Below, one piece after another: positions 8,313 through 18,741 of a stretch of 64,000 nt of DNA. How positions within the stretch are numbered: position 1 is the stretch's first letter; the number at the start of each line of letters is the position of its first letter. Origin of the DNA: JAHEJA01 sp965656445 (GTDB lineage: Bacteria > Pseudomonadota > Alphaproteobacteria > Rhodobacterales > Rhodobacteraceae); NCBI GenBank assembly GCA_965656445.1, contig CBFHKO010000005.1:1-64000 (forward strand), read 5' to 3'. Position numbers and translations under genes: made by a program. A model generated the notes under the pieces. It saw only the letters and a program-made list of their open reading frames with translations, was not told the origin of the DNA and made no database searches.

Positions 8313-9203
8313 ATGGATCAAGCTTTTATTACAGACCTACTTAGTGAAAATATTGTTATTCTGCTCGTTGCAGCCTTTATCATTATTTCGATTTTTCTCG
8401 GTATTCGCATCGTTCCGCAATCAGAAAAACATGTGGTCGAACGGTTCGGACGCCTTCATTCTGTCCTTGGGCCAGGGATCAACATTATCGTTCCCTTCTT
8501 GGACAGCGTCGCTCATAAAATTTCCATCCTAGAACGTCAGCTTCCGACCGCGGAACAAGATGCCATTACAACGGACAACGTTTTGGTCAAAGTTGAGACC
8601 AGCGTGTTTTATCGCATCACACAACCGGAAAAGACGGTGTACCGTATTCGCGACGTGGACGGTGCGATTGCAACAACCGTGGCCGGTATTGTGCGCAGCG
8701 AAATCGGTAAAATGGAATTGGACGAGGTTCAGTCCAATCGATCACAGCTCATCACCAAAATCCGCGAAAGCGTGCATGCTATGGTGGATGACTGGGGGAT
8801 CGAAGTGACCCGCGCCGAAATTCTCGACGTTAACCTAGACGAAGCCACCCGCGCCGCGATGTTGCAACAGTTGAACGCCGAACGCGCCCGTCGTGCCCAA
8901 GTCACCGAAGCCGAAGGTCAAAAACGATCTGTAGAATTGGCCGCCGATGCGCAGCTTTATGAAGCAGAACAAGTTGCCAAAGCCCGCCGCATCCAAGCCG
9001 ACGCCGAGGCCTATGCAACCCAAGTTGTCGCCAAAGCGATTGAAGAAAACGGGTTAGAAGCCGCGCAATATCAAGTGGCCTTGAAACAAGTCGAAGGCCT
9101 CATGGAAGTCGCAAAAGGCAGTGGCGCCAATACCATTCTCGTCCCTGCCAACGCGCTAGAGGCCTTTGGTGATGCGTTTAAAATGCTGAAAGGACGTGGA
9201 TAA
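8313..9203 (+). CDS. SPFH/band-7 membrane protein (QmcA/stomatin-like)
   Basis: A 296-residue protein with one N-terminal membrane segment (about residues 13-34) and a band-7/SPFH domain (GIRIVPQSEKHVVERFGR onward). A long alanine/glutamate-rich coiled coil follows (about 190-260). The family forms large membrane-associated oligomers; a role in protease or microdomain scaffolding is known for relatives. ATG 8313 follows CAGGGACAG. The next gene overlaps its stop as TAATG and encodes an NfeD-like partner, the classic SPFH-NfeD pairing. Confidence 0.92.
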   Translation: MDQAFITDLLSENIVILLVAAFIIISIFLGIRIVPQSEKHVVERFGRLHSVLGPGINIIVPFLDSVAHKISILERQLPTAEQDAITTDNVLVKVETSVFYRITQPEKTVYRIRDVDGAIATTVAGIVRSEIGKMELDEVQSNRSQLITKIRESVHAMVDDWGIEVTRAEILDVNLDEATRAAMLQQLNAERARRAQVTEAEGQKRSVELAADAQLYEAEQVAKARRIQADAEAYATQVVAKAIEENGLEAAQYQVALKQVEGLMEVAKGSGANTILVPANALEAFGDAFKMLKGRG

Positions 9204-9475
9204 TGGGGATATTTTCGACATGGTGGGTTTGGATCGCCGCAGGAATTGTTCTCGCCATCCTTGAAACACTTCTTCCTGCCTTTATCCTCTTAGGCTTTGC
9301 CTTGGGAGCTATTGGAACAGGTCTATTGATGGCACTTGGCGTGGTCGTCTCGCCATCCATGCTGATGTTGACCTTTGCCGTTTTATCGTTGATTTCGTGG
9401 CTCTTGCTACGTCAGTTTTTTCAACTCAAAACTGGGTCGGTCAAAACATTTGACCACGATATCAACGACACTTAG
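9203..9475 (+). CDS. short NfeD-like membrane protein
   Basis: A 90-residue protein with two or three hydrophobic segments, translationally coupled (TAATG) to the SPFH gene. It matches the membrane part of YbbK/NfeD proteins, but the usual C-terminal OB-fold domain is missing: the protein stops 20 residues after the last membrane segment. Known short NfeD-like partners exist, so this need not be a truncation. It is convergent with nadE, with 6 bp between stops. Confidence 0.75.
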   Translation: MGIFSTWWVWIAAGIVLAILETLLPAFILLGFALGAIGTGLLMALGVVVSPSMLMLTFAVLSLISWLLLRQFFQLKTGSVKTFDHDINDT

Positions 9476-9481
9476 ACCGAA

Positions 9482-11140
9482 TTAGTTTGGATCGCGCCAA
9501 CGGTTTGCGATGGGGTAACGGCGATCCAACCAAAAGGCGCGCGGGCTTAACCGCGTGCCTGGCGCGGACTGAAATCGCTTGTATTCGCTGATATGTAGCA
9601 GGTGTTCGACCCGTTTGGCGTCCTTGATATCAAAGCCCGCGGCAACACAATCTTGGATCGAGCCATCTTGATCCACAAGAATGTCCAAAATCGCATCCAA
9701 AACTGGATAATCAGGCAGGCTATCGCTGTCTTTTTGATCAGGGCGCAATTCCGCGCTTGGCGGTTTGGTGATGATATTTTCAGGGATCACAGCCCCCTCG
9801 GGACCCATCATCCAATCGCGGTGATTGGCATTGCGCCAATGGCAGATCGCAAAAACCCGCGTCTTATACATATCTTTGATCGGGTTATAGCCCCCCGCCA
9901 TATCCCCATAAATCGTGGCATAGCCAACCGCGACTTCGGATTTGTTACCTGTGGTCAACAGCATTTCACCGAACTTGTTGGACAGCGCCATCAACAACAG
10001 ACCGCGCAACCGCGATTGAATGTTTTCCTCGGTCAGATCTGGCTCAGTCCCCTCAAACAAGGGGGCAAGTGTATTGGTGATCGCCCCGCGCCCTTCGGCA
10101 ATGGGGACAAAGTCATAGCGGCACCCCAAGTTTTCCGCCAATTCCTTGGCATCATCCAAAGAGGCTTGAGATGTATATTCTGATGGCAACATCACACAGC
10201 GCACATTTTCAGCGCCCAAAGCATCCGCCGCAATCGTCGCAACAATCGCGCTATCGATTCCGCCAGACAATCCCAAGAGAACTTTGGTAAATCCAGTCTT
10301 GCGGCAATAATCCCTCAGTGAGAGAACCATAGCCGCATAATCCGTTTCCATTTGATCGGGAACAGAGGCCTTGTGCGCAGGCTGCACGCGCCAGCCGCCG
10401 TCCTGTTGGCTGAGCTCAATATGCGCAATCGCTTCTTCAAAGAATGCCAATTGAAGCGCAAGCTCACCGCCCGTGTTCAATACGAAAGACCCACCATCGA
10501 ATACCTGATCATCTTGGCCACCGACCATGTTCAAATAGATCAACGGCAGCCCCGTTTCGATCACCCGCGACACCATCAAGTTGACGCGCAGATCATGTTT
10601 CCCACGATAATAGGGTGATCCATTCGGGATTAACAAAACATCCGACCCCGTTTCGGCCATGGTTTCCGCCACATCTTCGTGCCAAGCATCTTCGCATATT
10701 GGTGACCCAATCCGAAGCGGACCGCAGACATAAGGACCGCTGATCGGGCCTTGATCAAAGATACGCACTTCGTCAAAGACGTTTTGATTAGGCAAATGGT
10801 GTTTTTGCACCACGGCTTTGATCGCGCCGCCCTCTAGGATCACATAGGCATTAAACAGCTTGCCATTCTCACGAATGGGCGCGCCCAAAGCAATGGCTGG
10901 CCCCTTAGCGCAGGCTGTGGCGATTTTTTGAACATAGGCCTCAGCAACATCGAGAAAGGCAGGTTTACGAACCAAGTCTTGGGTGTTGTAGCCTGTCAAA
11001 AACATCTCTGGAAAGGCCACAAGATCGCTTCCTGCGTCTTTGGCCTTTTGCCATGTGTCGCAAATCTTGGCGCTATTACTTTCAAAATCCCCGACGGTCG
11101 GGTTCAACTGTGCTAATGTGATTTTGAAGGTTTCAGTCAT
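9482..11140 (-). CDS. nadE: glutamine-dependent NAD+ synthetase
   Basis: A 552-residue two-domain enzyme of normal length. The N-terminal nitrilase-type glutaminase shows Glu in FPEMFLTGYN, Lys in VQKHHLPN and Cys in GSPICEDAW (about residue 150). The C-terminal synthetase domain shows the ATP PP-loop LGLSGGIDSAI near 290 and KSEVAVGYATIYGDMAGG. It amidates deamido-NAD using glutamine-derived ammonia, the last step of NAD synthesis. It is on the same strand as dnaE upstream, but a 240-bp spacer separates them. Confidence 0.97.
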   Translation of the reverse strand: MTETFKITLAQLNPTVGDFESNSAKICDTWQKAKDAGSDLVAFPEMFLTGYNTQDLVRKPAFLDVAEAYVQKIATACAKGPAIALGAPIRENGKLFNAYVILEGGAIKAVVQKHHLPNQNVFDEVRIFDQGPISGPYVCGPLRIGSPICEDAWHEDVAETMAETGSDVLLIPNGSPYYRGKHDLRVNLMVSRVIETGLPLIYLNMVGGQDDQVFDGGSFVLNTGGELALQLAFFEEAIAHIELSQQDGGWRVQPAHKASVPDQMETDYAAMVLSLRDYCRKTGFTKVLLGLSGGIDSAIVATIAADALGAENVRCVMLPSEYTSQASLDDAKELAENLGCRYDFVPIAEGRGAITNTLAPLFEGTEPDLTEENIQSRLRGLLLMALSNKFGEMLLTTGNKSEVAVGYATIYGDMAGGYNPIKDMYKTRVFAICHWRNANHRDWMMGPEGAVIPENIITKPPSAELRPDQKDSDSLPDYPVLDAILDILVDQDGSIQDCVAAGFDIKDAKRVEHLLHISEYKRFQSAPGTRLSPRAFWLDRRYPIANRWRDPN

Positions 11141-11214
11141 AACAGGGCTTTCTTTGGATTTGGCTCTTCCTACCAGAATTAAGCTAAATCAAAAGCCCGA
11201 AAATCCAACCGAGT

Positions 11215-11280
11215 CGTAAGAGTGGTCCCCGTGGGAGCCTTCGGCGAGGATATTTTTCGACAAAAAATGAGAGGGGTGTT
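11215..11280. repeat. roseobacter-type intergenic repeat between dnaE and nadE
   Basis: GTGGGAGCCTTCGGCGAGGATATTTTTCG lies in the 240-bp gap between two - strand genes. From memory, close variants are scattered between genes in Rhodobacteraceae. The GAGGATATTT core is echoed in reverse orientation at about 5597-5612. The rest of the spacer (11141-11214 and 11281-11380) shows no gene. Confidence 0.45.
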
Positions 11281-11380
11281 GCGTCATTTTTTATGAATGT
11301 GCCAGCTGTTGCGCGAAACGGCGTGGTTTACCGACGCAGTACCGACGTTTTACCGATGTGAAACAGAGAGGCGAATTTGG

Positions 11381-14300
11381 TTAAATTTCTTCGACTTCCA
11401 TGACGCCAGAGAGGCTTTTGATCGCGCCTTTGATTTGGGGGTTTACGGGGTAATCCTGACCGCACTCCATCATCACTTCGCCAGGAAGTTTTGGATCCAT
11501 AAGGCAGAAATACACTGGTCCGCGGCCCCCAGATGTCGTCTGTGCCACAGCTTGCCCCAAGACAGAGGCAACGGCGGGAACGGCCTCTGGATTTTCGATG
11601 TAAATGCGCAGGCCAGAAGCCCCAGCATCCGCCACGGCGGTATCCACAGGCGCCATAGAGCGACCGAGGAGTTTCAGTTGGTCTGATTCCAGGGTTGCCT
11701 CGACAGTCACCACAACTTTGGCCCCTGTTTCCAAGAAGTCGCGGCATTTGTCTAAGGTATCGGAAAACAACGTAATTTCATAAGCGCCAGTGGGATCGCT
11801 GAGTTGCGCAAAGGCAAAGCGATTGCCCTTGGCAGATTTACGTTCCTGTCGCCCTGCAACAACCCCTGCGAGTTTGGCAACGATAGGGCCGGATTGGGCC
11901 TTGGCTATTACCTCATCAAGGGTCAGAATCCCCTTGCGTTTCAAGGGGGGCATGTAGTCATCCAAAGGATGTCCAGAGAGGTAAAATCCTATGGCTTTGA
12001 ACTCTTCTGCGAGGCGTTCCGCAGGCAGCCAATCATTCACAGGAGACAGGCGCGGTTCCGGAAGATCATCGCCCGCTTCGCCAAACAAGGACACTTGGTT
12101 AGAGGCCTTTTGTTCGTGGATCGCCGCGGAATAAGCAACCAAAGGATCCAAGCTATCAAAGACCCGACGTCGGTTTGCATCCAGCTGATCAAACGCCCCA
12201 GAGCGGGCGAGCATTTCCAAAGGGCGTTTGCCGACCCGTTTCAAATCCACCCGACGCGCAAAGTCAAAGAGCGTTACAAAGGGTTTGTCCGCGCGCGCCG
12301 TTGTGACCAATCGCATCGCCTCGACACCTACGTTTTTCAACGCGCCCAACGCATAGACCAAAGCCCCATCGACAACATCAAATGTGGCCTCTGATCGGTT
12401 CACGCAAGGGGGTACGTACGGAAGGTCTAACCCTTTTTTAACTTCTTCAAAATAGACTGCGAGCTTGTCGGTTAAATGAATATCGCAATTCATCACACCG
12501 GCCATGAATTCCACAGGATGGTTCGCCTTGAGCCACGCTGTTTGATAGGAGACAACTGCATAGGCCGCCGCGTGGGATTTGTTGAACCCGTAGTTGGCAA
12601 ATTTTTCCAAGAGGTCGAACACTTCGGACGCTTTTTTCGCGTCCACACCGTTTTCACCCGCCCCTTTTTCAAATTTGGGGCGTTCGGCGTCCATCGCCTC
12701 TTTGATCTTTTTACCCATCGCGCGACGCAGGAGGTCCGCACCGCCAAGGCTATAGCCCGCCATGACCTGAGCGATCTGCATAACCTGCTCTTGATAAACG
12801 ATAATTCCTTGGGTCTCTTCTAGGATATCATCAATAAGAGGATGAACAGATTCGCGCTCTTTGAGGCCATTTTTGACCTCGCAATAGGTCGGAATATTTT
12901 CCATCGGACCCGGACGATAGAGCGCAACAAGGGCAACGATATCTTCGATACAGGTCGGGCGCATCCGTTTCAGGGCATCCATCATGCCCGAGCTTTCCAC
13001 CTGAAACACCGCCACGGTTTTCGCAGCAGCATAGAGCTTGTAAGAGGCCTCATCATCCAAGGGGATGGCGTTGATCTGATTTTCGGCGCCCTCCGCAGGA
13101 GAATAAAGCTGTGTCCCATCCGCGGCAATATGCAAAGGGCGCCCTGATTTCAGGACCAAATCAACCGCATTTTGAATGACAGTCAGCGTTTTCAGACCGA
13201 GGAAATCGAATTTCACTAATCCAGCTTGTTCAACCCATTTCATGTTGAATTGCGTGGCGGGCATGTCCGATCGCGGGTCTTGGTACAGTGGCACCAAGGC
13301 ATCCAACGGACGATCCCCGATTACAACACCGGCAGCGTGGGTTGAGGCATTGCGAAGCAACCCTTCGACTTGTTGACCATAGGTCAGAAGACGATCAACC
13401 ACTTCTTCTGAGCGGGCTTCTTCGCGCAAGCGCGGTTCGTCTTTGAGGGCTTTTTCAATGCTGACAGGTTTTACACCTTCAACAGGGATCATCTTGGAAA
13501 GGCGATCCACCTGACCATAGGGCATTTGCAGAACCCGTCCAATATCGCGCACCGCCGCTTTGGACAACAGAGCCCCAAAGGTGATGATTTGTCCAACTTT
13601 GTCACGCCCATATTTTTGCTGAACATATTGGATAACCTCTTCGCGCCGATCCATGCAAAAATCGATATCGAAGTCAGGCATTGATACACGTTCAGGGTTC
13701 AAGAACCGTTCAAACAGCAACGAATACCTCAGAGGATCAAGGTCGGTAATGGTCAGCGCATAGGCCACCAAAGACCCAGCACCGGATCCACGGCCCGGCC
13801 CCACGGGGATATCTTGATCCTTGGCCCATTTGATGAAATCCGCAACGATCAAGAAATAGCCAGGAAAGCCCATGCCTTCGATGATGTTCAGCTCAAATTC
13901 GAGCCGCTTTTCATAGTCTTCAACCGAAGTCGCATGCGGAATAACGGCAAGGCGATCCTTGAGACCTTGTTCCGCTTGGCGGCGAAGTTCGACAACTTCG
14001 TCATCCGCAAATTTCGGCAAAATGGGATCACGCCGATAGGCCTTGAACGCACAGCGGCGCGCGATTTCTATTGTGTTCTCAATGGCTTCTGGCAGGTCTG
14101 CAAAGAGGGCCGCCATTTCTTGAGGGGATTTCATGTAATGCTGATTGGTAAGGCGACGACGCCCCTCTTGTTGATCAACATAGGCCCCATCCGCGATACA
14201 AATAAGGGCATCATGCGCCTCATACATCTCGGATTTTGGGAAATAGACGTCATTGGTGGCAACAAGGGGAAGCCCCATATCATAGGCCATCTCAACGAAC

Positions 14301-14881
14301 CCACGTTCTGTCGCGCGCTCATTTTGGGGAAGACCACCGTCCTCTGGATGGCGCTGAAGTTCGACATAGAGACGGTCCTCAAAAATTGCCTTGAGGCGGG
14401 TCATAAGATCAAGCGCAGCAGGGCGTTGACCCGCTTGCAACAACATACCAACAGGGCCATCAGCCCCCCCTGTGAGACAGATCACATCTTGGCTAAATTG
14501 CGTGAGCTCCTCAAATGTGACCTGCGGCAGCTGATCCCCTTTATCCACATAAAGACAGGAGTTCAGCTTCATCAGGTTCTCATACCCGACCTCCGTTTGC
14601 GCCAATAAAACAAGGGGAGCGGGCTGTTTTGCACGCTCGCCAGGTTGTGCGTTGAGATAGCAGAGATCAACCTGACATCCCATGATCGGTTGAATGCCCG
14701 CATCACTGGCCCCAACGGAAAATTCCAGCGCTGAAAATAGGTTGTTCGTGTCGGTGACCGCCACTGCAGGCATATCCATATCCGCACACATCGACGGCAG
14801 CTTTTTCAACCGTATCGCCCCCTCAAGAAGGGAATATTCCGTATGAACGCGCAGGTGAATGAATCGGGGGGTCTCTGTCAT
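11381..14881 (-). CDS. dnaE: DNA polymerase III alpha subunit
   Basis: A 1166-residue replicative polymerase of normal DnaE length. It begins with the PHP domain (HLRVHTEYSLLEGAIRL) and contains the palm catalytic aspartates in SMPDFDIDFCMDRREEVI near residue 400. It has the conserved GPGRGSGAGSLVAY segment before them, the finger region YGFNKSHAAAYA, a helix-hairpin-helix region, an OB-fold (KLAGVVAGRQERKSAKGNRFAFAQL) near 980, and a C-terminal domain. It is divergent from xdhA with a 156-bp spacer. Confidence 0.98.
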   Translation of the reverse strand: MTETPRFIHLRVHTEYSLLEGAIRLKKLPSMCADMDMPAVAVTDTNNLFSALEFSVGASDAGIQPIMGCQVDLCYLNAQPGERAKQPAPLVLLAQTEVGYENLMKLNSCLYVDKGDQLPQVTFEELTQFSQDVICLTGGADGPVGMLLQAGQRPAALDLMTRLKAIFEDRLYVELQRHPEDGGLPQNERATERGFVEMAYDMGLPLVATNDVYFPKSEMYEAHDALICIADGAYVDQQEGRRRLTNQHYMKSPQEMAALFADLPEAIENTIEIARRCAFKAYRRDPILPKFADDEVVELRRQAEQGLKDRLAVIPHATSVEDYEKRLEFELNIIEGMGFPGYFLIVADFIKWAKDQDIPVGPGRGSGAGSLVAYALTITDLDPLRYSLLFERFLNPERVSMPDFDIDFCMDRREEVIQYVQQKYGRDKVGQIITFGALLSKAAVRDIGRVLQMPYGQVDRLSKMIPVEGVKPVSIEKALKDEPRLREEARSEEVVDRLLTYGQQVEGLLRNASTHAAGVVIGDRPLDALVPLYQDPRSDMPATQFNMKWVEQAGLVKFDFLGLKTLTVIQNAVDLVLKSGRPLHIAADGTQLYSPAEGAENQINAIPLDDEASYKLYAAAKTVAVFQVESSGMMDALKRMRPTCIEDIVALVALYRPGPMENIPTYCEVKNGLKERESVHPLIDDILEETQGIIVYQEQVMQIAQVMAGYSLGGADLLRRAMGKKIKEAMDAERPKFEKGAGENGVDAKKASEVFDLLEKFANYGFNKSHAAAYAVVSYQTAWLKANHPVEFMAGVMNCDIHLTDKLAVYFEEVKKGLDLPYVPPCVNRSEATFDVVDGALVYALGALKNVGVEAMRLVTTARADKPFVTLFDFARRVDLKRVGKRPLEMLARSGAFDQLDANRRRVFDSLDPLVAYSAAIHEQKASNQVSLFGEAGDDLPEPRLSPVNDWLPAERLAEEFKAIGFYLSGHPLDDYMPPLKRKGILTLDEVIAKAQSGPIVAKLAGVVAGRQERKSAKGNRFAFAQLSDPTGAYEITLFSDTLDKCRDFLETGAKVVVTVEATLESDQLKLLGRSMAPVDTAVADAGASGLRIYIENPEAVPAVASVLGQAVAQTTSGGRGPVYFCLMDPKLPGEVMMECGQDYPVNPQIKGAIKSLSGVMEVEEI

Positions 14882-15037
14882 GAGGAACAGGATAGGCTGC
14901 GATGAGGGGAAACAAAAGGCTTGCCAAACAGGTTTTTTGACGTTTTCATATCTGGCACAGGGAACACCGCTTATTTCTACGCCGCATCGAAGTAAGCACG
15001 CATGGTGTAAATATGGGTAAGGCGGCTGGTTTTCATT

Positions 15038-16411
15038 ATGAATATCTCGTTTCTTCTGAATGGAGAGACCGTGGATGTGGTAGACTGTTCGCCCACCACC
15101 ACGCTATTGGATTGGCTCCGCGACACGCGTGGGCTTTGCGGCACCAAAGAAGGCTGCAACGAAGGGGACTGTGGTGCCTGCACTGTCATTGTCATCGACG
15201 AGGAAACGGTTAAACCCTTGAATGCATGCATTTTGTTTTTGCCACAGCTTCAAGGCAAGGCCATTCGCACCGTCGAAGGGGTTGGCATTGAGGGGACGCC
15301 TCATCCTGTTCAACAGGCTTTGATTGACCTGCATGGATCACAATGCGGATTTTGCACACCAGGCTTCGTGACATCAATGGTTGCAGCCCAAATCAACCGC
15401 GACGGGGATCATGACACAACACTAGCGGGAAACCTCTGTCGATGCACGGGATATGCGCCGATTGCACGCGCGGCCCAAGAGGCCACACAAATCCCAAATC
15501 CCCCTTGGCTACAGCGCGATCGGCAGGTGCTTGCATCCTGCCCGAGCAAAGAGCTGACCGAGGCGCAGCCTGGGTCGAGCGATGCGCTCGCCACCCGTCT
15601 CATGGCATATCCAGAGACAACTCTTATCGCAGGGGCAACAGATGTCGGGCTTTGGGTCACCAAGGACTTCCGCGACTTGGGGCAGGTGACCTTCTTGAAC
15701 CAAGTCAATGACCTCAAAACCATCCACAACACGGGCCATACAACCCGTATCGGCGCAATGACCTCTATCGAAGACCTGCGCCTTTGGGCCTTGGATGCCC
15801 ATCCTGCCTTTGCTGATTTGCTCCAACGCTATGCATCGACCCAAGTCCGCATGGCCGCCACCCTTGGCGGCAATATTGCCAACGGATCGCCCATCGGGGA
15901 TAGCGCCCCTGCTCTCATTGCTTTAGGCGCAGAGCTAGAGCTTAGAAAAGGGGCGGATATTCGGCGCATTACTATCGAGGATTTCTTTATCGATTATGGC
16001 GTCCAAGACCTCAAAACGTCAGAATTCATCCAAGCCATCATCATCCCGAACACAGACACATCCCTCAGGTGCTACAAAATATCAAAACGCTTTGATCAGG
16101 ATATTTCAGCGCTCTGTAGCTGTTTTAACATCACCTTAGACGACGACACCGTAAGCGCCGCGCGCATAGCCTTTGGAGGAATGGCGGGCATCCCAAAACG
16201 GGCCACGGCATTAGAAACGGCGCTGATTGGGTCAAAATTGTCCATAGAAACCATAGAGCGCATCATAGACGCTTTGGAACAAGACTTCACCCCACTCGAC
16301 GACATGCGTGCGTCGTCACTCTATCGGATGGAAGTCGCCAAGAACCTCTTGAAACGCTATTTCTATGACCTGTCTGGTGAACCGACATCTGTGCGGGAGG
16401 TGTCCCTATGA
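15038..16411 (+). CDS. xdhA: xanthine dehydrogenase, iron-sulfur/FAD subunit
   Basis: A 457-residue small subunit that passes electrons from the molybdenum site to NAD+. The plant-type [2Fe-2S] site is CGTKEGCNEGDCGAC near residues 34-48. The second [2Fe-2S] site is CGFCTPGF near 105 plus CRCTGY near 139. A FAD-binding domain (IAGATDVGLW, TLGGNIANGSPIGDSAP) and a CO-dehydrogenase-flavoprotein C-terminal domain follow. It is the first gene of a seven-gene operon and overlaps xdhB by ATGA. Only a weak purine-rich site (GTAAGGCGG) precedes the ATG. Confidence 0.97.
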   Translation: MNISFLLNGETVDVVDCSPTTTLLDWLRDTRGLCGTKEGCNEGDCGACTVIVIDEETVKPLNACILFLPQLQGKAIRTVEGVGIEGTPHPVQQALIDLHGSQCGFCTPGFVTSMVAAQINRDGDHDTTLAGNLCRCTGYAPIARAAQEATQIPNPPWLQRDRQVLASCPSKELTEAQPGSSDALATRLMAYPETTLIAGATDVGLWVTKDFRDLGQVTFLNQVNDLKTIHNTGHTTRIGAMTSIEDLRLWALDAHPAFADLLQRYASTQVRMAATLGGNIANGSPIGDSAPALIALGAELELRKGADIRRITIEDFFIDYGVQDLKTSEFIQAIIIPNTDTSLRCYKISKRFDQDISALCSCFNITLDDDTVSAARIAFGGMAGIPKRATALETALIGSKLSIETIERIIDALEQDFTPLDDMRASSLYRMEVAKNLLKRYFYDLSGEPTSVREVSL

Positions 16412-18741
16412 GCGTTCACAAGCCCCTGCCCCACGATGCCGCTTTGCTTCATGTTACCGGACAAGCCCGCTATATCGACGACATCCCTACACCAGCAAAT
16501 ACCCTGCACCTTGCTTTTGGTTTGTCGAGCATCGCAAAAGGCACCATCACCGCGCTTGACCTGTCGGATGTGCTTGCCTCTGAGGGTGTCGTTGATGTGC
16601 TAACCTCTGGCCAGCTTCCCTTTGCCAATGATGTATCGCCCAGCGCGCATGATGAACCGCTTCTTTCTGACGGCGATATCCATTACCTCGGTCAACCTAT
16701 CTTCCTCGTCATCGCAGAGAGCCACCTTGCCGCGCGCAAGGCCGCACGGCTAGCAAACGTGCAGTATGACGAAGAGACGGCCATTTTGACAATCGAGGAT
16801 GCCTTAGCCGCCAATATTCGTTTTGAAGACGGCCCCCGCATTTACGGGCAAGGGGACATAGCCACCCTTGATCAAGCGCCAATTGTCCTTGAGGATAGTT
16901 TTGACATTGGTGCGCAAGAACATTTCTATTTAGAAGGCCAAGCTGCCCTTGCGATGCCCCAAGAAGATGGCGAAATGGTTGTGCATAGCAGCACCCAGCA
17001 CCCCACCGAAATCCAACACAAAGTCGCGGATGCTATTGGGGTCGGAATGCATGACGTCCGTGTCGAAGTCCGTCGCATGGGGGGCGGATTTGGCGGTAAA
17101 GAAAGCCAAGGAAATGCGCTTGCCTGTGCCTGTGCCATTGCCGCGCAATATACAGGCCAACCCTGCAAAATGCGCTATGACCGCGATGATGACATGATCA
17201 TCACGGGCAAGCGGCACGATTTCCGAATTCATTATCGCGTCGGCTGTTCCCAAGATGGCAAAATCCTTGGCGTTGATTTTACCCATTATGCGCGATGCGG
17301 ATGGGCGCAGGATTTGTCTTTGCCCGTTGCAGATCGCGCAATGCTCCATGCAGATAATGCCTATTATTTGCCCAACATTCGCATAGAAAGCCACCGCCTA
17401 AAAACCAACACGCAAAGCGCGACGGCCTTTCGTGGATTTGGCGGACCTCAAGGGATGATCGGGATCGAGCGCGTCATGGATCACGTGGCGCATCGTCTGA
17501 AAATGGATCCTTTGGAAGTGCGGCGTATCAATTATTATAGCGAACGTGCCGTTGACCCCGTGGATGCCTCCGGCGAGAGTATTTCATCAAAGCTGAAGAT
17601 GAGGCAACAAACGACCCCTTATGGGATGCCTGTTGAGGACTTTGTCCTAAATGCGCTAACGCAGGATTTGGTCGTTCAATCAGACTACGAACAGAGGCGT
17701 TCCGACATTCACGCTTGGAATGAGCGGAACCAAATATTGAAACGCGGCATTGCCTTTAGCCCCGTTAAATTTGGGATATCCTTTACGCTGACGCATTTGA
17801 ACCAAGCGGGCGCTCTGGTGAATATCTATCAAGATGGCACCGTGCGGTTGAACCATGGCGGCACGGAAATGGGTCAGGGATTGTTTCAAAAGGTGGCCCA
17901 AGTCGCCGCGCATAGTTTTGGGCTAGGTTTAGATCGGATCAAAATTACGGCGACGGATACGGCCAAAGTTCCCAATACATCCGCTACTGCCGCGAGTTCG
18001 GGAAGTGATCTCAATGGGATGGCTGTCAAAGCCGCCTGTGACACCCTGAAAAATCGTTTAATCGCTTTCTTATCAAAGCGATATTCATGTGTGCCTTCTG
18101 ACATCTCATTCGCAAATGAACATGTGTATGTCAAAGATCAGAGCCAAAGATTTGAGGATGTCATCAAAGCGGCCTACGAACATCGTATCAGCCTCTCTGC
18201 AACGGGGTTCTACAAAACGCCAAAGGTCGCTTGGGACCGCATTGCGGGTCATGGACGGCCATTCCTTTATTTCGCATATGGCGCGTCGGTCAGCGAGGTT
18301 GTGATTGATACATTAACCGGTGAATATCGTATCCTAAGAACAGATATATTGCATGACGTTGGCAAGAGTTTGAACCCAGCCTTGGACATAGGACAAATCG
18401 AAGGCGCTTATGTTCAGGGAACAGGTTGGTTAACCACAGAAGAATTGGTTTGGGATGCCCGTGGCGCGCTGAAAACACATGCGCCCTCAACCTACAAAAT
18501 CCCAGCCTTTGCGGATCGCCCTGCTGAGTTCAATGTTGCCCTCTGGGACACTGAAAATACCGAAGACACCATCCACAAATCCAAAGCCGTTGGCGAGCCG
18601 CCTTTCATGCACGGAATTTCGACATTTCTGGCGCTTAGCCATGCGGTCTCTCAATGTGGGCCGTTCTATCCACATTTGAACGCCCCTGCGACGCCTGAGT
18701 GCGTGTTGCGCGCAATTAGGATGGCACGCCATGGGGTTTGA
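16408..18741 (+). CDS. xdhB: xanthine dehydrogenase, molybdopterin-binding subunit
   Basis: A 777-residue large subunit that hydroxylates hypoxanthine and xanthine at the Mo-cofactor. It has the N-terminal a/b hammerhead (VTGQARYIDDIPTP), MGGGFGGKES near 230 and FRGFGGPQG near 345 for cofactor contact. The catalytic Glu motif KAVGEPPFMHG is near the C-terminus. Length matches bacterial XdhB. It is coupled by ATGA to xdhA and overlaps xdhC by 11 bp, indicating tight co-expression. Confidence 0.97.
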   Translation: MSVHKPLPHDAALLHVTGQARYIDDIPTPANTLHLAFGLSSIAKGTITALDLSDVLASEGVVDVLTSGQLPFANDVSPSAHDEPLLSDGDIHYLGQPIFLVIAESHLAARKAARLANVQYDEETAILTIEDALAANIRFEDGPRIYGQGDIATLDQAPIVLEDSFDIGAQEHFYLEGQAALAMPQEDGEMVVHSSTQHPTEIQHKVADAIGVGMHDVRVEVRRMGGGFGGKESQGNALACACAIAAQYTGQPCKMRYDRDDDMIITGKRHDFRIHYRVGCSQDGKILGVDFTHYARCGWAQDLSLPVADRAMLHADNAYYLPNIRIESHRLKTNTQSATAFRGFGGPQGMIGIERVMDHVAHRLKMDPLEVRRINYYSERAVDPVDASGESISSKLKMRQQTTPYGMPVEDFVLNALTQDLVVQSDYEQRRSDIHAWNERNQILKRGIAFSPVKFGISFTLTHLNQAGALVNIYQDGTVRLNHGGTEMGQGLFQKVAQVAAHSFGLGLDRIKITATDTAKVPNTSATAASSGSDLNGMAVKAACDTLKNRLIAFLSKRYSCVPSDISFANEHVYVKDQSQRFEDVIKAAYEHRISLSATGFYKTPKVAWDRIAGHGRPFLYFAYGASVSEVVIDTLTGEYRILRTDILHDVGKSLNPALDIGQIEGAYVQGTGWLTTEELVWDARGALKTHAPSTYKIPAFADRPAEFNVALWDTENTEDTIHKSKAVGEPPFMHGISTFLALSHAVSQCGPFYPHLNAPATPECVLRAIRMARHGV

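Noticed and set aside
13814..14608. 264-codon frame antisense to dnaE
   Set aside because: It lies wholly within conserved dnaE coding sequence and has no start signal.
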